DNA of 64,000 nt from GCA-2720975 sp964469565 (GTDB taxonomy: Bacteria > Planctomycetota > UBA1135 > GCA-002686595). The stretch lies in contig CAYXZD010000009.1 in the NCBI GenBank assembly GCA_964469565.1, forward strand, positions 1 to 64,000, written 5' to 3'. The translations under genes and the position numbers were made by a program. The notes beneath the pieces were generated by a model that saw only the letters and a list, made by a program, of their open reading frames with translations, ran no database searches and was not told the origin of the DNA. Positions 44,701-51,177 of this stretch are shown here, one piece after another. The first letter of the stretch is position 1, and every line of letters begins with the position of its first letter.

Positions 44701-45243
44701 TATGCGTTCCGGTGCCAAGTAGGCAAGCGTGCCGCTTTGATCACAGGTTTCGCCTGCACGGATGGCGCAGCCGAGGTCGAGCCAAGCGGGAGTCTGGTCC
44801 TCTCTCAGCCGTGCGTTCGCCAACTTGATGTCACGGTGGGCGAGCCCCTGTTCGTGCAAGTACGCGAGTCCCCGGGCTAGGTGCATACCGAGGCGGCGCA
44901 CTTGTGGTTCAGGCAGGGGCGCAGCGTCCTTTCTCAGAGTGTCTAGATCGAGTCCCGGAATGTACTCGAAAAACAACTGTGGTCCCTGTTCCGTGTTCTG
45001 TCCATGAATCCACCGTGCGAGTCCGGAGTGGCTGAGGTCAGCGTTCAATTCCCACTCCCGCTCCAGGGCGCGCAATTCAAGTGGTGACGGATCACTGCTG
45101 ACTGGTTCCTTCAAGGCAAGTAGGGACCCAGTCTCGTATGCCCCAAAGGGCTCAATCAGTTGAACAAGTTCAACCCGCCCGGTTGAGCCATGTCCCAAGG
45201 CCCTAATGCGATCAAAGCGGGGACCCGTGGAATGATCACCCAT
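41743..45243 (-). CDS. Serine/threonine protein kinase fused to STAND-type ATPase and TPR repeats
   Basis: About 1,166 residues. Kinase domain 10-290: ALGHGSTGRV (P-loop), LLALKEP (Lys), HRDIKLANARL (catalytic loop), WLDLGCA in place of DFG, and YLAPERI. A second module from about 320 has VGRESELEELGLEF, Walker A GEKGMGKSRF and Walker B VLVFLDDIT, typical of AAA_16/STAND regulators. From about 700 to the end lies a helical TPR-like repeat region. The kinase likely phosphorylates a partner when the ATPase/TPR part binds a ligand; targets unknown. It begins ten bases after rbfA and ends the nusA-infB-rbfA operon. The start ATG 45243 excludes the long upstream overlap with rbfA. Confidence 0.88.
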   Translation of the reverse strand: MGDHSTGPRFDRIRALGHGSTGRVELVQLIEPFGAYETGSLLALKEPVSSDPSPLELRALEREWELNADLSHSGLARWIHGQNTEQGPQLFFEYIPGLDLDTLRKDAAPLPEPQVRRLGMHLARGLAYLHEQGLAHRDIKLANARLREDQTPAWLDLGCAIRAGETCDQSGTLAYLAPERIRGQEPAHPADLFALGICLFQLATGSHPFQPSAVDPDKRLSDDPSAWLESIAHTDAPQASSLAPTVSPLMDACLEALLSQNPADRPDAQMLSEIMERGESSPWWRAQLSAGLGATRRVRVDATGRLPFVGRESELEELGLEFQRMQERDQGRIVWLRGEKGMGKSRFVSHFAQLERMGETPPLYLYGRCSALGAGQPGHPIRTLLRRWLHLPAPLPPGPREKRLLSELVDPETARSLECILDGAMQARATHSEPLALAEWLRQLATSTSVLVFLDDITFAGEESLRAVKLVAERMDGARLLLILGMREGELPTAPRAQEALRARAKLHAPVSTMRLHALDRRAIETFVQCSFHPSIPRHSLTDCLLDRSSGTPAALREIMHSLHVSGHLRAHRDDQGLELLIPVREIPHSRGLQALIKDRIAQCDPSDRRMLQRLAVVGGRIDPAFIAQAFPPKSSEEVHAALTRLEGMGWISSVGSRYRFARPALREEVYASLNRRRRQNLHAQAAAALQPNDVDPGTLAGQDTLAFQRAFHLHSARERAELLDLGPDLAARALDRAFMGRAHTLARWCLAALKNSTPSPALHLRLLEIAATAAHARGYRKDLEQWLDELIELDLDPKQQPGAVGRIYLLHGQHRLHTGQWGLARGMLRNADQLLAEGKDSRNRAHALVLLSRAQFEVGEQVASLRLARRALRCSPHPVTQVQANLCRARVSLLNGSLEHALALVDRSIAAMRRAPAGLGTRGTLAQCHLARARIYSNAGRERHAFAALSRARRWAQRSAEHNVMAAVLSMQGKLLLKANKPSEAEVVLREARLASQESGHRPGELQANLHLSVLLLEGGQEEAPALLRQTVLKSSEAGHYRAQALSLALLARYERQIQPPTPGSSADAYSKQAQDLADRGIELPDRIVIVATRALILRESGRAAQAHRLVEDLLTYTLAIHATIGDRRIRHQHTKLCRQLLKSALSAEGPVYPRGRVPRGSTTE

Positions 45244-45253
45244 GGCAGGATCC

Positions 45254-45742
45254 CTAGTGATCGGCCTCGGGGTCGGCCATGGGAGGGGGTTCCAAGCTCC
45301 CCCCTTCATGCTCCCCCTCGGCGGCATCTGCGGGGGAACTACCAGCGAACTTGGAGTCCACAGCAGCTTGAGCCTGTCCCCCGGCGATGTTCTCATCGCG
45401 TTCGATGGCATCGCTAATGACCGAGTCGATGCGGGAAGCATCCGCGATGGAAGAGTCGTATTCCCAGCGTAGGGAGGGAATGGTCCGTGTGCGGAGAATG
45501 GAAGCGTACTGCCGTTGGACGAACCCGCGTGCCTGGTCAAGCATTCGCTCGGTTTTCGTCAATTGGGCCTGGTCCCCTAAGACTGAATACTTGAGCGTGA
45601 CGACGCTCATGTCCGATGCCAGTTTGGCACCCGTTAGAGTTATGAAGCCCACGCGCGGATCGGCGAGCTCAAACTGCAGGCAGTGCGCTGCACGCTGCAG
45701 AATCTGAGCTTCGAGACGGTGTAGGGTTTTCGAACTGGGCAT
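45254..45742 (-). CDS. rbfA: Ribosome-binding factor A
   Basis: 162 residues. The first 110 show the RbfA KH-like fold: RLEAQILQRAAHCLQFELADPRVGFITLTGAKLASDMSVVTLKYSVLG, with the expected L...RTIPSLRWEYDSSI. It assists maturation of the 16S rRNA 5' end and 30S assembly. The C-terminal 50 residues are acidic and Ala/Glu/Asp-rich, beyond the conserved core. It follows infB by 34 bp, as in the usual nusA-infB-rbfA order. Confidence 0.93.
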   Translation of the reverse strand: MPSSKTLHRLEAQILQRAAHCLQFELADPRVGFITLTGAKLASDMSVVTLKYSVLGDQAQLTKTERMLDQARGFVQRQYASILRTRTIPSLRWEYDSSIADASRIDSVISDAIERDENIAGGQAQAAVDSKFAGSSPADAAEGEHEGGSLEPPPMADPEADH

Positions 45743-45776
45743 GGGGCGATCGATGCTACCCCTTCAAGGGCTGCGC

Positions 45777-48608
45777 CTAGGCGCGGGTACCCTCAAGGGT
45801 GCGCTTGACCTCTTTGAGCGTGAATGCTTCCACAATGTCACCCTCACGGATGTCACCGTAGTCACGGATGACCAGGCCACAATCAAATCCTGTACGGACT
45901 TCCTTGGCGTCTTCGGATTCGCGGCGCAGGGAAGCAAGAGTGCCCGTGTGTACGACCGTGTCGTCCCGCAATAGCCGGATGCGGCTGTTGCGGCTTATCG
46001 TGCCGTCAAGCACGTGGCTACCCGCAATCAGGCCGATCTTAGAAGACTTGAACAGGCGTCGGATCTCCACATGACCTTGGATCTCTTCGTTGTACTCGGG
46101 TCTGAGTGCGCCCTCCATCAGCGCACGCAGGTCGTCGAGCAACTCGTACAGCACATCATAGCGCCGGATGTCTAGGCCCGCCCGTTCAGCTTGGGTGCGT
46201 GCCTTGCCATTGACGCCCACGTGGAACGCAACCATGAGGGCATTGGAAGTCGTGGCCAAGTCCACATCACTCTCTGTGATTGGACCCACCCCCGAGTGAA
46301 TGAGTTTGACCTCAACTTCGTCGTGCTTGAGCTTTTGAACTTCGTGACGGATGACTTCAGCAGAACCCTGCACGTCGGTGCGGACGATCAGGTTGATGGC
46401 CTCCACCTCTTGGATGGGGGATGTCCCAAGGATGGCATCCAGATCGCTGCGCGAACCCGAACTGCTGGCGAGGGCAACGGCGCGGTTCTTGCGCTCGCGC
46501 TCGGTGGCAATCTCCTTGGCCTTATTGAGGGTGTCGATGACGTAGAATGGATCGCCCACACCCGGGAGGGCAGCGAGTCCCGAGACTTCGACAGGAACTG
46601 CGGGGCCTGCAGTCTTAACCGGCTTGCCACGGTCATCGTGCACCGACTTGACCTTGCCATAGCCCTCGCCCGCAAGAACGATATCCCCCTGATTGAGGGT
46701 GCCATCTTGCACGAGCAGGTGGGCCACGATTCCGCGGCCTTGTTGGATTTCAGCCTCCAGTACGACACCGGTAGCCGGACCGTCAGCGTGGGCACGCAGG
46801 TCCAATTCCGCTTCGGCCATCAAGAAGATGTGCTCAAGCATCTCATCGATCCCCTCGCCTGTGAGGGCTGAAGTTTCGAACATGGCTGTATCGCCGCCGA
46901 ATTGTTCAGGGATCAACTCGTGGCCCATCAATTGCTGGATCGCAGCATTGGGATTGAAACCGGCCTTGTCTTTCTTGTTGAGGGCCACGACGATCGGTGT
47001 TTCCGCCGCGCGCGCGTGGTTGATGGCCTCTTCGGTGCTGGGCTTGACTCCATCATCTCCTGCCACCACCAGGACCACAATGTCGACAGCCTTGGCTCCG
47101 CGGGCCCGCATCGATGTAAAGGCCTGGTGCCCGGGAGTATCAACGATGGTCAGGTGGTGCCCCGCAGAAGTTTCCACCCGATAGGCGCCGATGTGTTGCG
47201 TGATGCCACCCGACTCGTGGTCAGCCACTTTGGTTTCGCGAATCTTGTCGATCAGCGTCGTCTTGCCATGGTCCACATGACCGAGGAATGCCACTGTGGG
47301 GGAGCGTAATTCGAGGCTTTCATCATCAACCTCACTACGCTTATCGATCAGCTGGGCGAGGTGCTCCTCCTCTGCGGTGACCTCGGCCCGAATGTCCAGT
47401 TCCACTTCAAACTCGCTGGCCAGTAGAGCAGCCGTGTCGTCGTCCAACAGGGTGTTCAATGTGAACATGCCCAGCTTTTGCTCTAGGGCTCGCTTCTGTA
47501 CGAGCGATGACTTGAGTTTGATGGCCTCGGCCAGCTTGGCCACCGTGACCGGTGCACCGATGATGACGGTCTCACCTGCGTGGGGGGACTCTGTCGTGAG
47601 TTGGACCTGCCGAGGGCCGCTACGGCCTCCTCGACGTGTGCCGCCTCGGGCGCTCCCCCGGGTTCCGGTTTGTGGCCTGCCTGAACGCCGCAAGAAACGC
47701 CCTTGTTCGCGTTGACGCAGTTCGGCTGCCGTTAGGTCTCCGCGGGGGCCAGCTGCTGCACCGGCTCCTTTGCCACCCTGGGCATAGGTGGGTCGCACGT
47801 CGGGAGCAAAGTCATCGCTGGATCGCAGGCGCCTAGAATTCGGGCGTTGAGTCTGCTCCACTTGAAACTTGGTCGGGTCGATAAACCCTACAACCTTGCC
47901 CCGGGGACCCTCTTCGCTCCCCGCACACGTATCTGAGTCGGGTTCGACCTGCTCTGACTCGGTCTCAGCCGCAGTCGCCGTGCCGGTAGGTTCACCGTGT
48001 TCTTCTCCCTCGGCTGGGTCCCCAACGCCGGTGGCTGAGTCTCCCTGTTCAGAAGCGGGATCTGAATCAGCAGGGGCGAGGTCAGGGGTGTCGACGCTGG
48101 ACTCCTCGGCGTGTGAGTCCGAGATTTGTGGAGAGGAGTCTTGGGGTTCTGGGTCAGCAGAATCTGCGTGGGGTTCGTTTTCAGGATCCGAAACTACGGG
48201 AGCGTCGGTTGCTGGCTCGGAATCGGCATCTGCATCTTGGCCCGCCTCGCTGGGATCGCTCTGCAAGCTTTGGCTTGCTGGGTCTTCAGTGGGTGCTTGG
48301 CCGTCGTCTTGTGCGCCTGTAGGTGCTGTATCAGCGGCCTCTGGCTCGGCCGGCTTCTTTTTCTTCGTCTTGCGGCGAATCTTCAGTCCGCCCACCGAGG
48401 GTGAATCGGATTCTGCGGCCGAAGATTCCCCTGGGGTCAAACCATTGGCCGCGAGAATGCCTTCTGCCTGCATGAGCTCGAAGGAATCGAGGGCGGACAT
48501 GTGACTCTTGGCTTGGCTGAAACCAAAGTCGCGAAGTTTGGCAGCCAAGTCTTTGCCTGGAATGCCGTACTTCTTAGCCAGATCGTGGATGCGTACCTTT
48601 GTGCTCAC
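45777..48608 (-). CDS. infB: Translation initiation factor IF-2
   Basis: 943 residues. IF2_N domain (RIHDLAKKYGIPGKDL), then an acidic, low-complexity spacer of about 180 residues and an RGG-like basic patch (GTRGSARGGTRRGGRSG), then the G domain: G1 FLGHVDHGKTTL, G2 ESGGITQHIGAY, G3 DTPGHQAF, G4 NKKDKAG, G5 SALTGEG. The C-terminal domains end in DIVEAFTLKEV. Guanine-nucleotide-dependent initiation factor that brings fMet-tRNA to the 30S subunit. GTG start at 48608. Cotranscribed between nusA and rbfA. Confidence 0.97.
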   Translation of the reverse strand: MSTKVRIHDLAKKYGIPGKDLAAKLRDFGFSQAKSHMSALDSFELMQAEGILAANGLTPGESSAAESDSPSVGGLKIRRKTKKKKPAEPEAADTAPTGAQDDGQAPTEDPASQSLQSDPSEAGQDADADSEPATDAPVVSDPENEPHADSADPEPQDSSPQISDSHAEESSVDTPDLAPADSDPASEQGDSATGVGDPAEGEEHGEPTGTATAAETESEQVEPDSDTCAGSEEGPRGKVVGFIDPTKFQVEQTQRPNSRRLRSSDDFAPDVRPTYAQGGKGAGAAAGPRGDLTAAELRQREQGRFLRRSGRPQTGTRGSARGGTRRGGRSGPRQVQLTTESPHAGETVIIGAPVTVAKLAEAIKLKSSLVQKRALEQKLGMFTLNTLLDDDTAALLASEFEVELDIRAEVTAEEEHLAQLIDKRSEVDDESLELRSPTVAFLGHVDHGKTTLIDKIRETKVADHESGGITQHIGAYRVETSAGHHLTIVDTPGHQAFTSMRARGAKAVDIVVLVVAGDDGVKPSTEEAINHARAAETPIVVALNKKDKAGFNPNAAIQQLMGHELIPEQFGGDTAMFETSALTGEGIDEMLEHIFLMAEAELDLRAHADGPATGVVLEAEIQQGRGIVAHLLVQDGTLNQGDIVLAGEGYGKVKSVHDDRGKPVKTAGPAVPVEVSGLAALPGVGDPFYVIDTLNKAKEIATERERKNRAVALASSSGSRSDLDAILGTSPIQEVEAINLIVRTDVQGSAEVIRHEVQKLKHDEVEVKLIHSGVGPITESDVDLATTSNALMVAFHVGVNGKARTQAERAGLDIRRYDVLYELLDDLRALMEGALRPEYNEEIQGHVEIRRLFKSSKIGLIAGSHVLDGTISRNSRIRLLRDDTVVHTGTLASLRRESEDAKEVRTGFDCGLVIRDYGDIREGDIVEAFTLKEVKRTLEGTRA

Positions 48609-48706
48609 AGTGTGCTATCGGGGGTGAGGGAGAGTCGATGAAGACGTGCCTGTGCGGAAGAGCCAGTGATTAGAGCCGGATGGGGAACGGCTTGGCCCAA
48701 GACGCA

Positions 48707-49834
48707 CTAAGCGCCGTGGTCTCCGGTGTCGGGGCTGGTGGCGGCATCGGCCACTTGGGGCTGGTCTTGGGTTACTGGGTCGACCTCGGAAGCTTCAGTT
48801 TCGGCAGGAGTGATCTCAACGGATGCGACCTCGGATGGCTCAGTTGCCGCAGCTTCGTCAGCGGGGGCCTCTTCCTCCTTGCCAAAGTACTCTTCGCGTG
48901 TCTTGATATTGATTTCCCACCCACACAGGCGGCTCGCTAGGCGCACATTCTGGCCTCGCTTACCGATGGCGAGTGATTGTTCGTCCTCGTCGACCAGCAC
49001 AGTGGCCGAGTGGGCAGCCTCGTCTGGGTAAATATTGTCGATGTGAATCACAGCAGGCTTGAGGCCATTCATGATGAGCGTTTCCAGGGAGTCGCTCCAG
49101 CGGATGATGTCGATGCGCTCTCCGCGCAACTCATCGATGACCGCCTTGATGCGAGAGCCACGCACACCGACGCAGGCACCAATTCCATCGATCTTGGGAT
49201 CGGATGAGATGACAGCCATCTTGGTGCGATACCCCGGTTCACGGACGACCCGTTTGATTTCAATGATGTCGTCGGCAATCTCGGGAACCTCGAGCTCAAA
49301 GAGGCGGCGAACGAGGTCGGGGTGAGTGCGTGAGACTTGGATGCGAACCCTGGAGCCATCCTTGCGGACTTCCACGATGATGGCACGAATACGGTCGCCT
49401 GGAGCGTAGGTCTCTCCGCGAACACGATCGTCTTTGGGTAGGTGTGCCTCGACCTTGCCGAGGTTGATCACAAGATCGTTGCCCTCGTAGCGCTGCACCG
49501 TGCCGGTGATGAGGCCTCCCACGCGGAGCTCGTATTCGTCAAAAAGGACATCGCGCTCTGCTTCACGAACTTTCTGGTTGAAGCCTTGCTTGACAGCTTG
49601 GGCAGCGATGCGTCCCAGTTCTGAGAGCTCGAACTCGTAGACTTCCTCGTCGTCTTCGATCGTGACTTCGCCGGTCTTGCGGTCGATGCCCACAATGAGG
49701 TCTTCACCCAGACCGAGTCGCTTGCGCACCCCGCCGGCGAGGGCATCCTCTAATCCAAGAAAGACCACCTCGCGGGGAATGTCTTTCGTCGCGTGGATCA
49801 GTTCGATCAAGCTCAGGAGTTCTTTGCCTTTCAT
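48707..49834 (-). CDS. nusA: Transcription termination/antitermination factor NusA
   Basis: 375 residues. N-terminal NusA domain (KGKELLSLIELIHATKDI), S1 domain (GLITGTVQRYEGNDLVINLG), KH1 with EVPEIADDIIEIKRVVREPGYRTKMAV and KH2 with DPKIDGIGACVGVRGSRIKAVIDELRGERIDI, ending SLAIGKRGQNVRLASRLCGWEI. The acidic repeats found after KH2 in enterics are replaced by a 40-residue Glu/Ala-rich tail. It binds RNA polymerase and nascent RNA. ATG 49834 chosen over an extended frame to 49888. First gene of nusA-infB-rbfA; rimP is not found upstream. Confidence 0.95.
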   Translation of the reverse strand: MKGKELLSLIELIHATKDIPREVVFLGLEDALAGGVRKRLGLGEDLIVGIDRKTGEVTIEDDEEVYEFELSELGRIAAQAVKQGFNQKVREAERDVLFDEYELRVGGLITGTVQRYEGNDLVINLGKVEAHLPKDDRVRGETYAPGDRIRAIIVEVRKDGSRVRIQVSRTHPDLVRRLFELEVPEIADDIIEIKRVVREPGYRTKMAVISSDPKIDGIGACVGVRGSRIKAVIDELRGERIDIIRWSDSLETLIMNGLKPAVIHIDNIYPDEAAHSATVLVDEDEQSLAIGKRGQNVRLASRLCGWEINIKTREEYFGKEEEAPADEAAATEPSEVASVEITPAETEASEVDPVTQDQPQVADAATSPDTGDHGA

Positions 49835-50214
49835 GGGGGAGTGTGAGGTGCAGGTGAGTGGAGGGCTGACCCTCGACCTAGGGGACACCGGGAAGGGGTG
49901 TGTGGTCGTGGAGGGTGGAGTGGCGGGGCTGGAAGCGTGGGGTGATTGCGGCTGAGATCGGGCGCGGGATCGCAGGTGTGGTGTGGTGGGGCTTCCGGGG
50001 AAAGAGGATTGGAGAGGGCAGGTGGTTGTACGCTAATATGAAAAGAAGTGGGACTAAGCCCACTTCCTGTCCCCGCCGTGCCCCCATGGGGCTCGGTGGA
50101 CTCAAGCTCGGTGGCTTAGCGACCCATCAGTCTGAGCTTTCCCCGTCCATGCGTCAACCGCTCCAGGGCCCCTAGCCACGATTCCGACCTGCGCCCCAAG
50201 CAACCTCCAATAGC
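49835..50214. other. 380-bp divergent region upstream of nusA and the AAA regulator
   Basis: Non-coding as far as can be seen. The middle is very G/T-rich on the plus strand. It contains a strong hairpin (50045-50066) and, further right, the direct repeat GCTCGGTGG (twice, about 50093-50121) with an AAGCTC/GAGCTT pairing on the minus strand. It may be a structured 5' leader of the nusA operon or a small RNA gene; no known RNA family was recognised. Confidence 0.5.
50045..50066 (-). terminator. Terminator-like hairpin in the nusA leader
   Basis: GAAGTGGG pairs perfectly with CCCACTTC around a six-base loop. On the minus strand the stem is followed by TTTTCATATT, so it looks like an intrinsic terminator pointing towards nusA, about 210 bp upstream of its start. 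It may end an upstream RNA on that strand or act as an attenuator. Confidence 0.45.
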
Positions 50215-51177
50215 ATGAGTCCCGCCCAAGAGCCCCCACCCCAGAGCCCCCGTCAGCAGGCCTTTCTCGGGGAGCTCACTCGGCTGGCCCCTAGCCAGGC
50301 CAGCGTCCTGATCCGGGGGGAGCACGGGGCCGGCAAGAGCCGGGCTGCGTCCATGCTCCACCGCTATGGGGACAGGTCCACTGGGCCCCTCGTCGTTGTG
50401 GACCTCGGCGCTCTCGCGCCGAGTCTGATGGAGGCGGAGTTGTTTGGCCACGAAGCAGGCGCGTTCACTGGGGCCCAAAACAGCCGCCTCGGGCGTGTCC
50501 GAAGGGCAGAGGGAGGGACGCTGGTACTCGACGGGCTTGAAGGCCTTGCCCTCCCAGCCCAAGGCAAGCTCTTGCGAGTCTTGCAGGAACGCGAAGTGGA
50601 GCCGCTGGGGTCGGAGCGACCCATTGCAGTGGATGTGCGCGTGGTGGCAACAGCGGGCCCTGGACTAGAGGCGGCGATTGAGGGGGGGGCGTTTCGTCAG
50701 GATCTCTATTACCGTCTGGCTGTCGTTGAAATAGAGGCTCCACCCCTGCGGGCACGGCTCGAGGATTTGCCGGATCTTATAGACAGCCTTTCCAAGGAAA
50801 TGTCCCGACGCACTTCCCTCCCCGCCCGGGCTTTCAGTGCCCCAGCCCTGGGAGCCCTCACAGACCACCCTTGGCCGGGCAACGTTCGTGAGTTGGAAAA
50901 CGCCATCGAGCGGGTACTCGTGCTTGGCCCTCGTGGAGGGGAACTTGTCGAGCCTGAGGAACTGGAGTTTCTAGGGGAATCCGTCGAAGGTGCGGGGAAA
51001 CGAGTGGCCCAAGAGGCCCTTGCCCACGGTGTGTCCCTTGATGAGCTGGACCGGCTGTTGATGCAAGCTGCGCTTGAGCAAGCACGGGGCAACCTCTCCG
51101 CCGCCGCACGAGCGATCGGGGTTTCCCGTAAGGCCTTCAAGTACCGATTCGACAAACTTGAGGACGGCGAAAGATGA
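50215..51177 (+). CDS. Sigma-54-type AAA+ regulator with Fis-like HTH
   Basis: 320 residues, only the AAA+ core and DNA-binding domain, without a receiver or sensor. Walker A GEHGAGKS (35-42), the sigma-54 contact loop GAFTGA (82-87), arginine finger GAFRQDLYYRL, WPGNVREL and a C-terminal HTH (GNLSAAARAIGVSRKAFKYRFDKL). The Walker B motif reads LVLDGLEGL where LFLDEIGEL is usual, so the catalytic Glu is missing. It may therefore be ATPase-poor or regulated by another protein. The stop overlaps the following HEAT/TPR gene by four bases (ATGA), indicating tight coupling. Confidence 0.85.
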   Translation: MSPAQEPPPQSPRQQAFLGELTRLAPSQASVLIRGEHGAGKSRAASMLHRYGDRSTGPLVVVDLGALAPSLMEAELFGHEAGAFTGAQNSRLGRVRRAEGGTLVLDGLEGLALPAQGKLLRVLQEREVEPLGSERPIAVDVRVVATAGPGLEAAIEGGAFRQDLYYRLAVVEIEAPPLRARLEDLPDLIDSLSKEMSRRTSLPARAFSAPALGALTDHPWPGNVRELENAIERVLVLGPRGGELVEPEELEFLGESVEGAGKRVAQEALAHGVSLDELDRLLMQAALEQARGNLSAAARAIGVSRKAFKYRFDKLEDGER

